The position numbers were made by a program, and so were the translations under genes. Of a stretch of DNA of 64,000 nt, positions 42,714-52,063 are shown piece after piece (position 1 is the stretch's first letter; each line of letters starts with the position of its first letter). The notes under the pieces were generated by a model that was given only the letters and a program-made list of their open reading frames with translations, searched no databases and was not told the DNA's origin. The stretch spans positions 33,016 to 97,015 of the forward strand of contig NZ_JYNH01000006.1 of assembly GCF_000960765.1 (NCBI RefSeq), written 5' to 3'. This DNA is from Desulfosporosinus sp. I2. Lineage in GTDB: Bacteria; Bacillota; Desulfitobacteriia; Desulfitobacteriales; Desulfitobacteriaceae.

Positions 42714-44085
42714 CCTAGAAGGGCAAAAAGTCATCGTCAAGCTAAACCATAATCACTTCGACTTTGAGCTGCCAACCTTGTTTTCCCTGGCAGCTCGGCA
42801 GAATAAGAAACGAGGATTTTTATTTGTAAGTAATGTGCTCGGTAAACATGTTCCAGTCAATCCATATATTCCTTTACTTGCTGGTGCTGCTCTTGCTGTT
42901 CAGTTACAAAGTAAACTTTATGGACTGGACCATACTGAGACTCAAGCCATTATTCAGGCGTTAAAAGGCCTTGAACAAGCGGAAAAAGTTTATAATACTG
43001 TCCAGGAAAGTCCCCACTTTGCCCTTCCTGAAGAAACTCTATTTATTGGTTTTGCTGAAACCGCCACTGGACTGGGGCATGCGGTTTTTAGCCTATTCGA
43101 AAATGCCCACTATCTGCATACAACTCGTGAGCAGATAACTCGTATAGACTCCGAGCTGAATTTTAGTGAAGACCATTCCCATGCTGTCCATCATCGCTGT
43201 TATCCTTTAAACACCGAGTCACTCCTGACTTCAAAAACGATTGTTTTAGTGGATGATGAGATAACCACCGGAAATACAGCCCTTAATATAATTAGGGAAC
43301 TCCACGGCAAATTCCCTAAATCAGAGTATGTAGTTCTGTCGCTTTTAGATTGGAGAACACCTGAAGAACGGGCTAATTACCGTGACCTAGAGCGGCAACT
43401 CGACACAAAGATCCATTCAATTTCTCTTCTGGAAGGAGAACTAACCATTATCGGGGACCCTATCATTAAAACGGTTAATCCCATTAACCTTACCAAGAAA
43501 TTAGCTCCTTTAAAGAGAGGGGTCGTTATAGAACGTCAATGGTTTAATGGTTTTGATCTAGTCCAAGTTAGTTCTGAAGATTCATTAGGGAACAAAAACC
43601 GATCACCTTATTTGAAATTAACGGGAAGATTTGGCGTATCCAGTCGCGAAAATCGGGAGATTGTTCCCTATGCTAAGAAGATTGCCGAGGAGTTACAAAA
43701 AAATAGAACAGGGGAAAAGACACTTTGCTTGGGAACCGGTGAATTCATGTATTTTCCAATGCTTATTTCTGCTAAAATGGGTCGAGGGATACGGTATCAT
43801 TCCACGACAAGGAGCCCTATCTACCCTCTTGAAAAACCTGACTACGGGATACAGAATGGATTTAGTTTTGATAACCCCGACGATGCTAGTATTACAAATT
43901 ACGTCTATAATGTGCCTTTAGGGTACTATGATGAAGTTTATCTGTTTCTTGAAAGGGACGTGGCTCAAGAAAAATTAAAGTCGTTGCGAACAACATTTGG
44001 TGCCCTAGAAATTCCACGGATAGTTTTAGTGATTTGTGTTTCGTTCAGTCCCGTGGAATTTGGACAAAGGGCTTTTTCAGACTAA
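42664..44085 (+). CDS. phosphoribosyltransferase with TRSP domain (Ter module)
   Basis: 473-aa protein. The PRTase core has the PRPP loop VLVDDEITTGNTALNIIREL. The C-terminal TRSP domain has CLGTGEFMYFPMLIS followed by YHSTTRSPIYP, the TRSP motif that names it. In Ter stress modules such enzymes are proposed to help make a nucleoside-like metabolite. Start ATG 42664 has TGGAG 6 bases upstream; the frame is open to 42595 but that part overlaps the previous gene. It is followed at 18 bp by the StiP-like gene. Confidence 0.85.
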   Translation: MSNTISLVSSPKIFTYNLEGQKVIVKLNHNHFDFELPTLFSLAARQNKKRGFLFVSNVLGKHVPVNPYIPLLAGAALAVQLQSKLYGLDHTETQAIIQALKGLEQAEKVYNTVQESPHFALPEETLFIGFAETATGLGHAVFSLFENAHYLHTTREQITRIDSELNFSEDHSHAVHHRCYPLNTESLLTSKTIVLVDDEITTGNTALNIIRELHGKFPKSEYVVLSLLDWRTPEERANYRDLERQLDTKIHSISLLEGELTIIGDPIIKTVNPINLTKKLAPLKRGVVIERQWFNGFDLVQVSSEDSLGNKNRSPYLKLTGRFGVSSRENREIVPYAKKIAEELQKNRTGEKTLCLGTGEFMYFPMLISAKMGRGIRYHSTTRSPIYPLEKPDYGIQNGFSFDNPDDASITNYVYNVPLGYYDEVYLFLERDVAQEKLKSLRTTFGALEIPRIVLVICVSFSPVEFGQRAFSD

Positions 44086-44103
44086 GAAAGGTGGACAGGT
44101 TGG

Positions 44104-45219
44104 GTGTTTAATAAAATTTTCCCAGATCCCATCCCAGGTCCATTGCCCATGGGATGTTATAACTCTCAGGATGTCATCTTTCTTTTAAAAAATCTTAATG
44201 GCTTGTTGACGGAAACTAATTTAGAAACAAGAGAGAGGATTATCCAATCGGGAGGGCATTATTCGGAAATGCTTCCAATAGAATATGAGCCAACCCAAGA
44301 ATATCTGGCGCTTTTTCACCACACCCTTCGAGAAAGTGCCAACAAAGTTGCCATGGCAGTCAAGCTTGTAGCTGAACTAATCTTAAAGAAAAACGGTCCT
44401 AAACTAGTTTTAGTGTCCTTGGCGCGAGCGGGTACGCCGATAGGAATTTTGATTAAACGCTATCTGCTGGAAATGCATCACTTGAATTTACCCCATTATA
44501 GCATTTCCATTATAAGGGGCAAGGGTATCGATGAAAATGCCATACGTTATATCGTGCAAAATCATCCCGACCTAATGATTCAGTTTATTGATGGCTGGAC
44601 AGGAAAAGGGGCTATTACAGGCGTTTTAAGCCAAGCATGTGCGGAGTTTAAGGCGAAATATAGCTATGAATTAGACGACGACCTTGCTGTTCTTGCTGAC
44701 CCAGGGTACTGTGTTAAAACCTTTGGAACAAGAGAAGACTTCCTGATTCCTAGTGCCTGTTTAAATTCAGCGGTTTCTGGCTTAGTGAGTCGGACTGTGT
44801 TTCGAACAGATCTAATCGGTAAGTTCGATTTTCATGGAGCCCGATATTATGAAGAACTCAGGAAAGAAGAGGTTTCAAATCTCTTTATCGATACGATCTC
44901 CGCTGAGTTTAAAAACCTTAAACCATGCCACAGGGAAGTTGAAGATAGACTGGAGAAGGCCGTGGCGACATGGCAAGGCCTGAATAAGTTGAGATTGATT
45001 AAGGACCAATTTGGAATTTCGGACATCAACTTTATCAAACCAGGCATTGGAGAAACGACAAGGGTTCTTTTGAGGCGACTTCCAGAACGAGTATTAGTGG
45101 ACAACCTTAATAACCCGAATTTAAAGCATATTCTGCTTCTGTGTGAGGATAAAGGAGTTCCCATCGAGGAATATCCTGATCTTACCTATTCATGTTGCGG
45201 TATTGTGCGTCAACTATAA
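44104..45219 (+). CDS. StiP/PELOTA-domain protein (Ter module)
   Basis: 371-aa protein annotated in relatives as cysteine protease StiP. The N-terminal PRTase-like StiP domain has LPMGCYNSQDVIFLLKN, SGGHYSEMLP and LVSLARAGTPIGILIKRYL, then YSISIIRGKGID and FIDGWTGKGAIT, and a PELOTA-like RNA-binding domain ends the chain (INFIKPGIGETTRVLLRR, then LLLCEDKGVPI). The protease function is not proven; the StiP domain resembles phosphoribosyltransferases. GTG 44104 has AAAGGTGG upstream. Confidence 0.83.
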   Translation: MFNKIFPDPIPGPLPMGCYNSQDVIFLLKNLNGLLTETNLETRERIIQSGGHYSEMLPIEYEPTQEYLALFHHTLRESANKVAMAVKLVAELILKKNGPKLVLVSLARAGTPIGILIKRYLLEMHHLNLPHYSISIIRGKGIDENAIRYIVQNHPDLMIQFIDGWTGKGAITGVLSQACAEFKAKYSYELDDDLAVLADPGYCVKTFGTREDFLIPSACLNSAVSGLVSRTVFRTDLIGKFDFHGARYYEELRKEEVSNLFIDTISAEFKNLKPCHREVEDRLEKAVATWQGLNKLRLIKDQFGISDINFIKPGIGETTRVLLRRLPERVLVDNLNNPNLKHILLLCEDKGVPIEEYPDLTYSCCGIVRQL

Positions 45220-45230
45220 TGGAGGATTCA

Positions 45231-46052
45231 ATGCTATTTGCAAGCGACTTAGACCAAACCTTAATTTATTCCCATCGAACGCCGATGAGCCAAGCAATTT
45301 TAAAGCAAATTCGACCCGTAGAATGGTTGGAGGATCGATATATTTCCTATATGACGCAAAACGCCCTGAATAAATTAAGGGAAATTTCCTCGAAGGTGTT
45401 TTTTGTGCCAGTAACCACTCGGACAAAAGTACAATATCTACGAATTAATTTACATCAATACGGCATTTTACCTCAATATGCAGTTACCAGTAATGGCGGG
45501 ACTATTTATTATAGAGGACTTGAAGATCTGGACTGGACGGACCATATCCGAGCCGGAAGAGACCTTTGTTTAGCAGCAGATGATCTTGTTAATGAGTTTG
45601 AGAAATTGGCAGATCCTTCATGGGTGCTCGAGGGTTCAGGTAAAATGGCCGATGATTTATTTTATTACTGTTTAATTAATCGTGAGAAAATTCCTCTCGC
45701 CGAACTAGCGGCTTTCAAACTATGGGTCAATGAGAATAACTGGGAGCTATCTGTTCAGGGTAGAAAGCTTTACCTAGTCCCCAGGAATGTCAATAAAAAG
45801 GCGGCAATCCAATATATTCGCGAAAGAGAAGGCTTGGAGCAAGTCATTGCGGCTGGGGATTCATTATTAGATTTAGAAATGCTCCAGGCTGCAGATTCTG
45901 CCATTGTACCAGCCCATGGGGAACTATTTTCTCTTTTTTCGCAGGGGATAGGTATGGAGACACTAAAATTTACCCTAAAAACCGGAATAGAAGCAGCCGA
46001 GGAAATCCTAGAGTATGTCGGTACGGCGCTTTCTAAGCAAGTAGTTGTATAA
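45231..46052 (+). CDS. HAD-superfamily hydrolase (Ter module)
   Basis: 273-aa HAD phosphatase. Motif I is FASDLDQTLIYS (nucleophile Asp), motif II FVPVTTRTKVQY and motifs III/IV KAAIQYIREREGLEQVIAAGDSLLDLEML contain Lys and GDSxxD. The type C2 cap is in the middle. In Ter modules a HAD enzyme accompanies the PRTase and StiP genes. Start ATG 45231 has GGAGG 5 bases upstream. Confidence 0.87.
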   Translation: MLFASDLDQTLIYSHRTPMSQAILKQIRPVEWLEDRYISYMTQNALNKLREISSKVFFVPVTTRTKVQYLRINLHQYGILPQYAVTSNGGTIYYRGLEDLDWTDHIRAGRDLCLAADDLVNEFEKLADPSWVLEGSGKMADDLFYYCLINREKIPLAELAAFKLWVNENNWELSVQGRKLYLVPRNVNKKAAIQYIREREGLEQVIAAGDSLLDLEMLQAADSAIVPAHGELFSLFSQGIGMETLKFTLKTGIEAAEEILEYVGTALSKQVVV

Positions 46053-46146
46053 AATGACAGTTTTTCGTGCAATATATATGGTAAACATTGGTATAAGGTA
46101 AACCTAGTTTGATAAGTGTTTTTTCCTAAGTTATGAGGGCTTAAGA

Positions 46147-46205
46147 TGTGAAAAATATGTGAATTTTAAGGAATAACTATTTTCTTGAAGCTAGCATGTG
46201 ATAAT
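46147..46205 (+). promoter_or_regulatory. phased TGTGAA pair and extended -10 promoter before terD genes
   Basis: TGTGAA at 46147 and 46158 is 11 bp apart. Read on the other strand this is TTCACA-N5-TTCACA, the same word and spacing as the repeats at 41387-41414. About 37 bases downstream lies an extended -10, TGT-GATAAT (46197-46205). I suggest an OmpR-family operator and promoter for the terD unit. Confidence 0.45.
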
Positions 46206-46320
46206 ATACAAGTATCCAATATTTACACATTGATGAATAGATTAAAAGGAAACCGTAAATTAGTGAAGAATAGTAGATATTACTACCTAGTTGTTGTAGT
46301 CAAAAAAGGGGGATTTATCA

Positions 46321-46938
46321 ATGGCAACGATAAACTTGCAAAAAGGACAAAAGATTGATTTAACAAAAGGAAATCCCGGCCTATCTAAAATTTTGGTGGG
46401 TTTAGGGTGGGATGAGGTATCAAAACCAAAAGCGGGTGGACTGCTAGGTGGCTTGTTTGGTGGTGGAGGCGCTGCTGCTCCAATTGACTGTGATGCTTCA
46501 GCCATCCTGTTAGATGCTCAGGATAAGCTCACTTCAAAAGATCGTTTAGTTTACTTCGGCAATCTGCAAAGCGGTGACAAGAGTGTCAAACACAGCGGAG
46601 ATAACCTAACTGGTGCTGGAGATGGGGACGATGAACAAATTCAAGTGGATTTAAGCAGTGTACCGAGTAGTGTTCAAAAGATCGTTTTCGTGGTTAATAT
46701 CTATGATTGTGTGAAACGGAAACAGGACTTTGGCCTGATCGCTAACGCCTTTATTCGGGTTGTCAATCCAGTCAATGGACAAGAATTTTGTCGGTACAAT
46801 TTGTCGGAGAATTATGCTGGTAAAACGAGTTTAGTGGTTGCAGAGGTCTATCGTTACAATAATGAGTGGAAATTTGCGGCGCTGGGTCAAGGCACAAATG
46901 ATGCATCGTTAAGTGAACTCGTTCGTCGATACCAATAA
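46321..46938 (+). CDS. TerD-family protein (divergent paralogue)
   Basis: 205 aa. TerD proteins are calcium-binding beta-sandwich proteins linked to tellurite resistance and stress. The common start [20 protein letters not shown] and the Asp-rich [20 protein letters not shown] (Ca-binding) are present. It differs from the two copies that follow: a Gly-rich insert (GLLGGLFGGGGAAA, about residues 40-54) replaces the usual KYDGG-FDLD segment, and the last part (SLSELVRRYQ) differs. So it is a specialised family member. AAAAAAGGGGG precedes ATG 46321. Confidence 0.9.
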   Translation: MATINLQKGQKIDLTKGNPGLSKILVGLGWDEVSKPKAGGLLGGLFGGGGAAAPIDCDASAILLDAQDKLTSKDRLVYFGNLQSGDKSVKHSGDNLTGAGDGDDEQIQVDLSSVPSSVQKIVFVVNIYDCVKRKQDFGLIANAFIRVVNPVNGQEFCRYNLSENYAGKTSLVVAEVYRYNNEWKFAALGQGTNDASLSELVRRYQ

Positions 46939-46961
46939 TTTTATATAGGGGGATATGAAAA

Positions 46962-47540
46962 ATGGCAATTAGTTTACAAAAGGGTCAAAAGGTGGATCTC
47001 ACCAAATCAAATCCGGGTCTTACTAAAATTATTATTGGTCTAGGTTGGGACGTCAACAAGTATGATGGCGGTAAGGATTTTGATTTAGATTCTTCAGTAT
47101 TTATGTTAAATCCTGAAGGAAAAGTAGCTGATGATAAGAACTTTATCTTTTTTAACAACCCATCCAGCCCGGATGGCTCGGTGAAGCATACTGGCGATAA
47201 TCGTTCTGGAGCAGGAGAGGGTGATGACGAGCAAATCAAAATCGACCTAGCCCTTGTTGCTAGTGGCGTTGCCAAGATAAGCTTTGGGATTACGATCCAT
47301 GAGGCCAAAGAACGCAATCAAAACTTTGGACAAGTCTCCAACGCTTATGTACGTGTTTTAAATGAAGCTTCAGGGGAAGAATTAATTCGTTATGACCTCG
47401 GTGAAGACTTCTCGGTCGAAACTGCTGTTGTAGTTGGCGAACTATATCGTAATAATGCTGAATGGAAGTTTAATGCGATCGGTAGTGGTTATCAAAATGG
47501 CCTTGCCGGGCTATGCCGAGATTTCGGATTAGACGTATAG
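46962..47540 (+). CDS. terD: TerD-family protein
   Basis: 192 aa, canonical Ter[41 protein letters not shown] (DxD Ca site), [40 protein letters not shown], and [25 protein letters not shown] precedes ATG 46962, 23 bp after the first copy. Adjacent to another copy, so the group is a tandem family expansion. The closest named relatives are TerD/TerE/CABP; the letter cannot be fixed. Confidence 0.9.
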   Translation: MAISLQKGQKVDLTKSNPGLTKIIIGLGWDVNKYDGGKDFDLDSSVFMLNPEGKVADDKNFIFFNNPSSPDGSVKHTGDNRSGAGEGDDEQIKIDLALVASGVAKISFGITIHEAKERNQNFGQVSNAYVRVLNEASGEELIRYDLGEDFSVETAVVVGELYRNNAEWKFNAIGSGYQNGLAGLCRDFGLDV

Positions 47541-47591
47541 GTCAGAGATATATAGTTATTACACCAAAATAAGAATGAATGAGGTGTTTCT

Positions 47592-48179
47592 ATGGCGGCG
47601 GTCATTAGTCTCCAAAAAGGACAAAAGATTGACCTTACAAAGGGAAACCCTGGCTTAACAAAGATCATCGTGGGGTTAGGCTGGGATACCAATAAGTATT
47701 CAGGTGGCTCAGATTTTGACCTAGATGCTTCGGTATTCTTACTTGATAAGAATGCTAAAGCCGGGGGCATTGAAGATTTCATCTATTACAATAATCTTGT
47801 TGGCGGAAATGGGTCTGTCACCCATACCGGTGATAACCTCACAGGTGCAGGGGATGGTGATGATGAACAAATTAAAGTTGATCTTGCTGCAGTTCCTGCT
47901 CATGTTGAAAAAATTGCTTTTACCGTTACCATTCATGAAGCGATTGCCAGAGGACAGAACTTTGGTCAAGTATCTAATGCCTTTGTTCGCGTCGTCAATG
48001 AAGCTAATGGACAAGAGGTTATGCGCTATGATTTAGGCGAAGATTTTTCTGTAGAAACGGCGCTTGTGGTGTGCGAACTTTATCGTCATCAAGGGGAATG
48101 GAAGTTTAATGCAATCGGTAGTGGTTTCTCAGGTGGGTTATATGCTCTCTGTTCTAACTATGGTTTACAAGTAGGTTGA
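47592..48179 (+). CDS. terD: TerD-family protein
   Basis: 195 aa, very similar to the preceding copy: [60 protein letters not shown] and [20 protein letters not shown] at the end. GAGGTGTTTCT precedes ATG 47592. A strong terminator follows, so this is the last gene of the Ter module. Confidence 0.92.
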   Translation: MAAVISLQKGQKIDLTKGNPGLTKIIVGLGWDTNKYSGGSDFDLDASVFLLDKNAKAGGIEDFIYYNNLVGGNGSVTHTGDNLTGAGDGDDEQIKVDLAAVPAHVEKIAFTVTIHEAIARGQNFGQVSNAFVRVVNEANGQEVMRYDLGEDFSVETALVVCELYRHQGEWKFNAIGSGFSGGLYALCSNYGLQVG

Positions 48180-48198
48180 AAATACGTTGGCTCAAACG

Positions 48199-48225
48199 AG
48201 GCGCTCACGATTGGGCGCCTTTTTA
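48199..48225 (+). terminator. rho-independent terminator after terD genes
   Basis: AGGCGCTCA/TGGGCGCCT stem (one T-G pair), 4-base loop CGAT, then TTTTTATTAT. Between here and 48482 no gene is visible; AGGGGGAAA precedes the next start. Confidence 0.8.
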
Positions 48226-48482
48226 TTATAGTACAAATCATGGTCTGCTCATTAGTGTCAACAAGTGACTGCAGAAAAAGAGCGTGTTAGTGGAAGTTAG
48301 CAATCGGATAAATTCTCACAATGGAAGATATTTGTAGAAATAAGCTGGAAATTACAAATTATACGTACAAACTGTATTTTTGGGGGTTGCATTACAGAGC
48401 GTAATTGGTTATGATTTTATGGATACTATTTTATTTTAGATAATTAAAAATATCACAATCCGGGATCAGGGGGAAAGCATCA

Positions 48483-50420
48483 ATGGTTAATAAGGAGAGC
48501 CAAACCGTTCGTCAATTCTTAATGGGCTTAAGTATTGCATTGGCTGGAGCGGGACTCATCTTGAGTACAATCTTGATTTCTCGAGGTGGGGAATGGGTTA
48601 AAACAGGATTGCGATTTATTACAGAAGCGGGAGCTGGTCTTTCACTTACCTGGAAATTGGACGGATTAACGGTGTTCTTCCTTATTGTTTTACTTTTGGG
48701 GCAAGGCCTATCATCCCTCTATGCACTAGGCTACCTCAAGGAATATCAAGAAAAAAACAAGTCGCTTTGGCCTTTTTTAGTTAATTGGTTTTTATTTCTG
48801 GGCAGTATGTTTGGCGTATTGCTAGCGGATGATGGCTTTACTTTTTTATTGACGTGGGAAATGATGTCCCTGTTCTCATTTTTCTTAGTTCTCTATGAAC
48901 ATGAAGACCCAGCAAATCGTAAGTCTGCTTATATATACTTCGTAATGACTCATGTGGCTACGGTATTATTGACTACGGTAACCTTGTATTTATATGCTTT
49001 GACTGGAAGTTTCTCGTTTGAAATATGGGCGGGCGCGGTCCCCTCACTTTCTACAGTCCAGTTAAATTTTATATTTTTAGCGTTCTTTATTGGCTTCGGA
49101 ACTAAAGCTGGTTTTGTCCCATTTCATATTTGGTTGCCTTATGCTCATTCCGCAGCACCAAGTCCAGTATCCGCACTGATGTCTGGAGTCATGGTGAAAG
49201 TTGCGCTCTATCTCTTTATTAGATTGGTCTGGTTGACGATGGGGCCGGGCCCAGTTTGGTGGGGTTGGTTATTTTTGATTATTGGAGCACTATCTGCGTT
49301 GGTCGGGATATTATCTGCTTCTGTGCAGTCGGATCTGAAAAAGCTACTTGCTTTTTCCACGATAGAAAATGTCGGAATTCTTAGCATGGCCTTAGGCAGT
49401 GCTTTTCTGGCGAGAACCTGGAATAATGTTTGGGCGATGGATTTAGCGTTCGTGGCTTTCTTCTGGCATACTATTCAACATATGCTTTTTAAATCGTTAC
49501 TTTTTATGGGAGCTGGAAATATCATACAGGCAACCCATACACGCAATCTTGAACGATTGGGTGGATTGCTCAAACGTATGCCGAAGACCGGCCTTGGAGC
49601 ACTTATCGGAATCATCGGCATAACAGCATTACCCCCGCTAGGTGGATTCTGGGGGGAATTAACGCTTTTTCAATCCCTCTTGATGAATACATCCCACCTC
49701 GCCAACGGCTGGAGCAAAGTCTTTTTGCCTTTGTCGATTGGTATTCTAGCTCTGGTAGGAGGCTTATCGATGGCCACGTTCGTAAAGTGGTTTGGAATTG
49801 CTTTCCTCGGACAAGCCCGCTCTCCAGTGGCAGAAAAGGCTGAAGAAGCACACCCTATTCAATATATTACACCCTTAATAATTGGCGGAATAGCAATTCT
49901 AAGTGTACTTTTGCCCACAGCAACGTTAGCCTTAATTGACTTGCCTCTTTCCGTTTTAAGACCTGGCAATTCGGCAATGATGCTGTCAGCTCTTGGGACA
50001 CCGCTTAACTTGTCCTCTATCTATTTAATTCTACTGATTCTTCTCACGGCTATCGTTTTTCTTCTCACCAAACGGAGTTTTCATAGAGTCACGGCAACTT
50101 GGAATTGTGGGCAACCTTTAACGTCAAGTATGCAATATACTGCCGGTGGATTAACAAATCCGATTCGAGTCCTCTTTACTAAAGTGTTGGGGTCACGCCG
50201 GAATGTAAAAGGGGACTTTGCTGAAACGCGTTACAGTTTGCGATCTCTCACATACGAAGGGAAAATCAAAGAGGTCTTTGAGGATATATTCTATCGACCT
50301 ACGATACGCGGGTTGCTTTGGATGTCGTCTCAAATCCGCAAACTACAAGCAGGGAGCATCCATTTATATTTAGGCTACCTATTAGTGACAGTCGTCGTCG
50401 TTTTGATTTTAGGACGTTAG
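48483..50420 (+). CDS. hydrogenase membrane subunit HyfB-like (antiporter-like), operon 1
   Basis: 645-aa proton-pumping type subunit related to NuoL/NuoM and HyfB/HycC. About 16 helices. Conserved are FLLTWEMMSLFSFFLVLYEH, GFGTKAGFVPFHIWLPYAHS (the channel Lys), SPVSALMSGVMVKVAL, DLKKLLAFSTIENVGILSMA and TGLGALIGIIGITALPPLGG. The C-terminal extension ends SIHLYLGYLLVTVVVVLIL, which HyfB proteins have. CAGGGGGAAA precedes ATG 48483. It opens a seven-gene operon; the copy at 55925 has the same structure. Confidence 0.92.
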   Translation: MVNKESQTVRQFLMGLSIALAGAGLILSTILISRGGEWVKTGLRFITEAGAGLSLTWKLDGLTVFFLIVLLLGQGLSSLYALGYLKEYQEKNKSLWPFLVNWFLFLGSMFGVLLADDGFTFLLTWEMMSLFSFFLVLYEHEDPANRKSAYIYFVMTHVATVLLTTVTLYLYALTGSFSFEIWAGAVPSLSTVQLNFIFLAFFIGFGTKAGFVPFHIWLPYAHSAAPSPVSALMSGVMVKVALYLFIRLVWLTMGPGPVWWGWLFLIIGALSALVGILSASVQSDLKKLLAFSTIENVGILSMALGSAFLARTWNNVWAMDLAFVAFFWHTIQHMLFKSLLFMGAGNIIQATHTRNLERLGGLLKRMPKTGLGALIGIIGITALPPLGGFWGELTLFQSLLMNTSHLANGWSKVFLPLSIGILALVGGLSMATFVKWFGIAFLGQARSPVAEKAEEAHPIQYITPLIIGGIAILSVLLPTATLALIDLPLSVLRPGNSAMMLSALGTPLNLSSIYLILLILLTAIVFLLTKRSFHRVTATWNCGQPLTSSMQYTAGGLTNPIRVLFTKVLGSRRNVKGDFAETRYSLRSLTYEGKIKEVFEDIFYRPTIRGLLWMSSQIRKLQAGSIHLYLGYLLVTVVVVLILGR

Positions 50421-50430
50421 GAGAGAAGAA

Positions 50431-51399
50431 ATGGACGAATTATTCATGATCCTAACCCGACTTTTGATGGGAATAGGACATTTGGCGGTCATCTTAGTTG
50501 CCGCTCCGCTTCTTCAAGGTTTCATTAAAAAGAGCAAAGCGTTTTGGCAGATGCGGCAAGGTCCACCAATCCTTCAACCATACCGAGATTTAAGAAAATT
50601 AATGAATAAGGAGGAAATGATCTCGGAACATGCTTCTTGGATCTTTCTGTTAACCCCGTGCGTCGTTCTAGCTAGCACCTTAATGGCTGGACTCGTAATT
50701 CCGGGTGCTTGGGGCTGGGCACCAGTAAATGTATGGGGAGACCTCTTTATATTTGGGGCAAGCCTCGGCTTAGCGCGATTGTTTTTGACCCTTTCGGGTT
50801 TGGAAGGGGCAGGAACGTTTGGGGGGATGGGCACAAGTAGAGAACTCTTCATGGGATTATTAACGGAACCGGCTTTGCTTCTAGGGTTAATCGTCTTAGC
50901 CTTTATGACGGAGACCACCTCCCTGCAAGGTATTATAACGGGTTTGCAAGGTGTATCCCCTTTGTTTATACCTCGAATATTGGTCTTATCAGCTTTGGCC
51001 ATGGTTAGCATTGCGGAGATGGGACGGATACCCATGGATAATCCGGATACACATTTAGAATTAACGATGATTCATGAAGGGATGCTGTTGGAGTATTCGG
51101 GGCCTTCGCTGGCTCTGCTAAATTTTGCCGAACAGGTAAAACAATTCTTACTGCTTCTTTTATTGGCGCAAATTATTTGGCCGAGTGGATTGATCTCGGT
51201 TAGCGATGGTCTTTTTGGGACACTTTGGGCTTTGGGTTTTGTCGGAATAAAAGTTGCTGCTTTGGGATTCTTCTTCGCCACTGTGGAAAGTCTTTTCGTT
51301 AAAAGGCGACTTTTCCGAGCACCTCATTATTTGGCAACAGGCACTGCTTCTGCCATTTTGGCCTTAGTAACACTTTGGATTATAAGGGGGCAGATTTAA
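50431..51399 (+). CDS. hydrogenase membrane subunit HyfC-like (NuoH-related), operon 1
   Basis: 322-aa subunit homologous to HycD/HyfC and NuoH that joins the hydrogenase module to the membrane pump. It has GFIKKSKAFWQMRQGPPILQ, SEHASWIFLLTP, the long FGGMGTSRELFMGLLTEPAL, and GRIPMDNPDTHLELTMIHEG with conserved acidic residues. Eight helices. GGAGAGAAG precedes ATG 50431, 11 bp after hyfB-like. Confidence 0.92.
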   Translation: MDELFMILTRLLMGIGHLAVILVAAPLLQGFIKKSKAFWQMRQGPPILQPYRDLRKLMNKEEMISEHASWIFLLTPCVVLASTLMAGLVIPGAWGWAPVNVWGDLFIFGASLGLARLFLTLSGLEGAGTFGGMGTSRELFMGLLTEPALLLGLIVLAFMTETTSLQGIITGLQGVSPLFIPRILVLSALAMVSIAEMGRIPMDNPDTHLELTMIHEGMLLEYSGPSLALLNFAEQVKQFLLLLLLAQIIWPSGLISVSDGLFGTLWALGFVGIKVAALGFFFATVESLFVKRRLFRAPHYLATGTASAILALVTLWIIRGQI

Positions 51400-51402
51400 G
51401 TG

Positions 51403-52057
51403 ATGATAGGCATTTCTGAGAACGCTCTTAATTTAGTCCTGATTGTCCTCTTAACCAGCGGTCTTGTTATGGTCTATTGTGCCCGAGTAAAAAAATGCCT
51501 TGAGTTGGTGGACCTTACAAACTGTTTTTGTCTCACTTCTTCTCATAGCAGAGGGTTTTCATAATAATGCGTTAGAGGTTATCATTTTCGGTGTCTTGTT
51601 GTTAATAGCTAAGGCTGGAATTATCCCGATACTTTTACGACGCGTTTTGAAAGAGTCTAATACAGAGTGGGTAGGTGAGATATACTTAAAGCGCGCCATG
51701 TCCTTAATCTTTGCCGGAGGCTTATCGCTAATGGCCTATGAGGTGACACAACCTTTAATGGCACTTCACTCCGGCTATCGTAATGGGTTGGCGGTTGCTA
51801 TAGCTCTAATTTTTTATGGTCTTTTGCTGATGATGACTCGTAAAGTCGCTATTGTACAAGTTTTAGGAATCTTGCTCATAGACAATGGTATATTCTTAGC
51901 GGGATTTTTTCTAACCCAAGGGATGCCTTTGTTAGTGGAATTGGGTGCGGCGTTTGATATTCTCGTGGGGATTGTTATTATTGGAATCTTGTCTAAACAA
52001 ATGCTAGAAAATTATGATTCTCTAAATGTTGATCACATGAGGTCATTGAAAGGATAG
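51403..52057 (+). CDS. hydrogenase membrane subunit HyfE-like, operon 1, frameshifted
   Basis: Expected about 217-aa small antiporter-like (NuoK-related) subunit. From ATG 51403 the frame gives ISENALNLVLIVLLTSGLVM and CARVKK, then derails into a stop at 51561. The second frame (from about 51500) continues SWWTLQTVFVSLLLIAEGF...GILLIDNGIFLAGFF and DILVGIVIIGILS to 52057. Removing one A from the A7 run 51489-51495 gives ARVKNALSWWTLQ, which aligns with the intact copy at 58948 (ARRLNSVIMAVI). So one extra A is present. It could be a true mutation or a sequencing error; if true, this complex lacks a full HyfE. Without the fix, translation could begin at TTG 51500. Confidence 0.75.
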
Positions 52058-52063
52058 TATGCG

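Noticed and set aside
48370..48400. GGGGGTTGCAT before hydrogenase operon 1 as a -12 element
   Set aside because: No GG at the needed 10-base distance upstream; the spacing rule fails.
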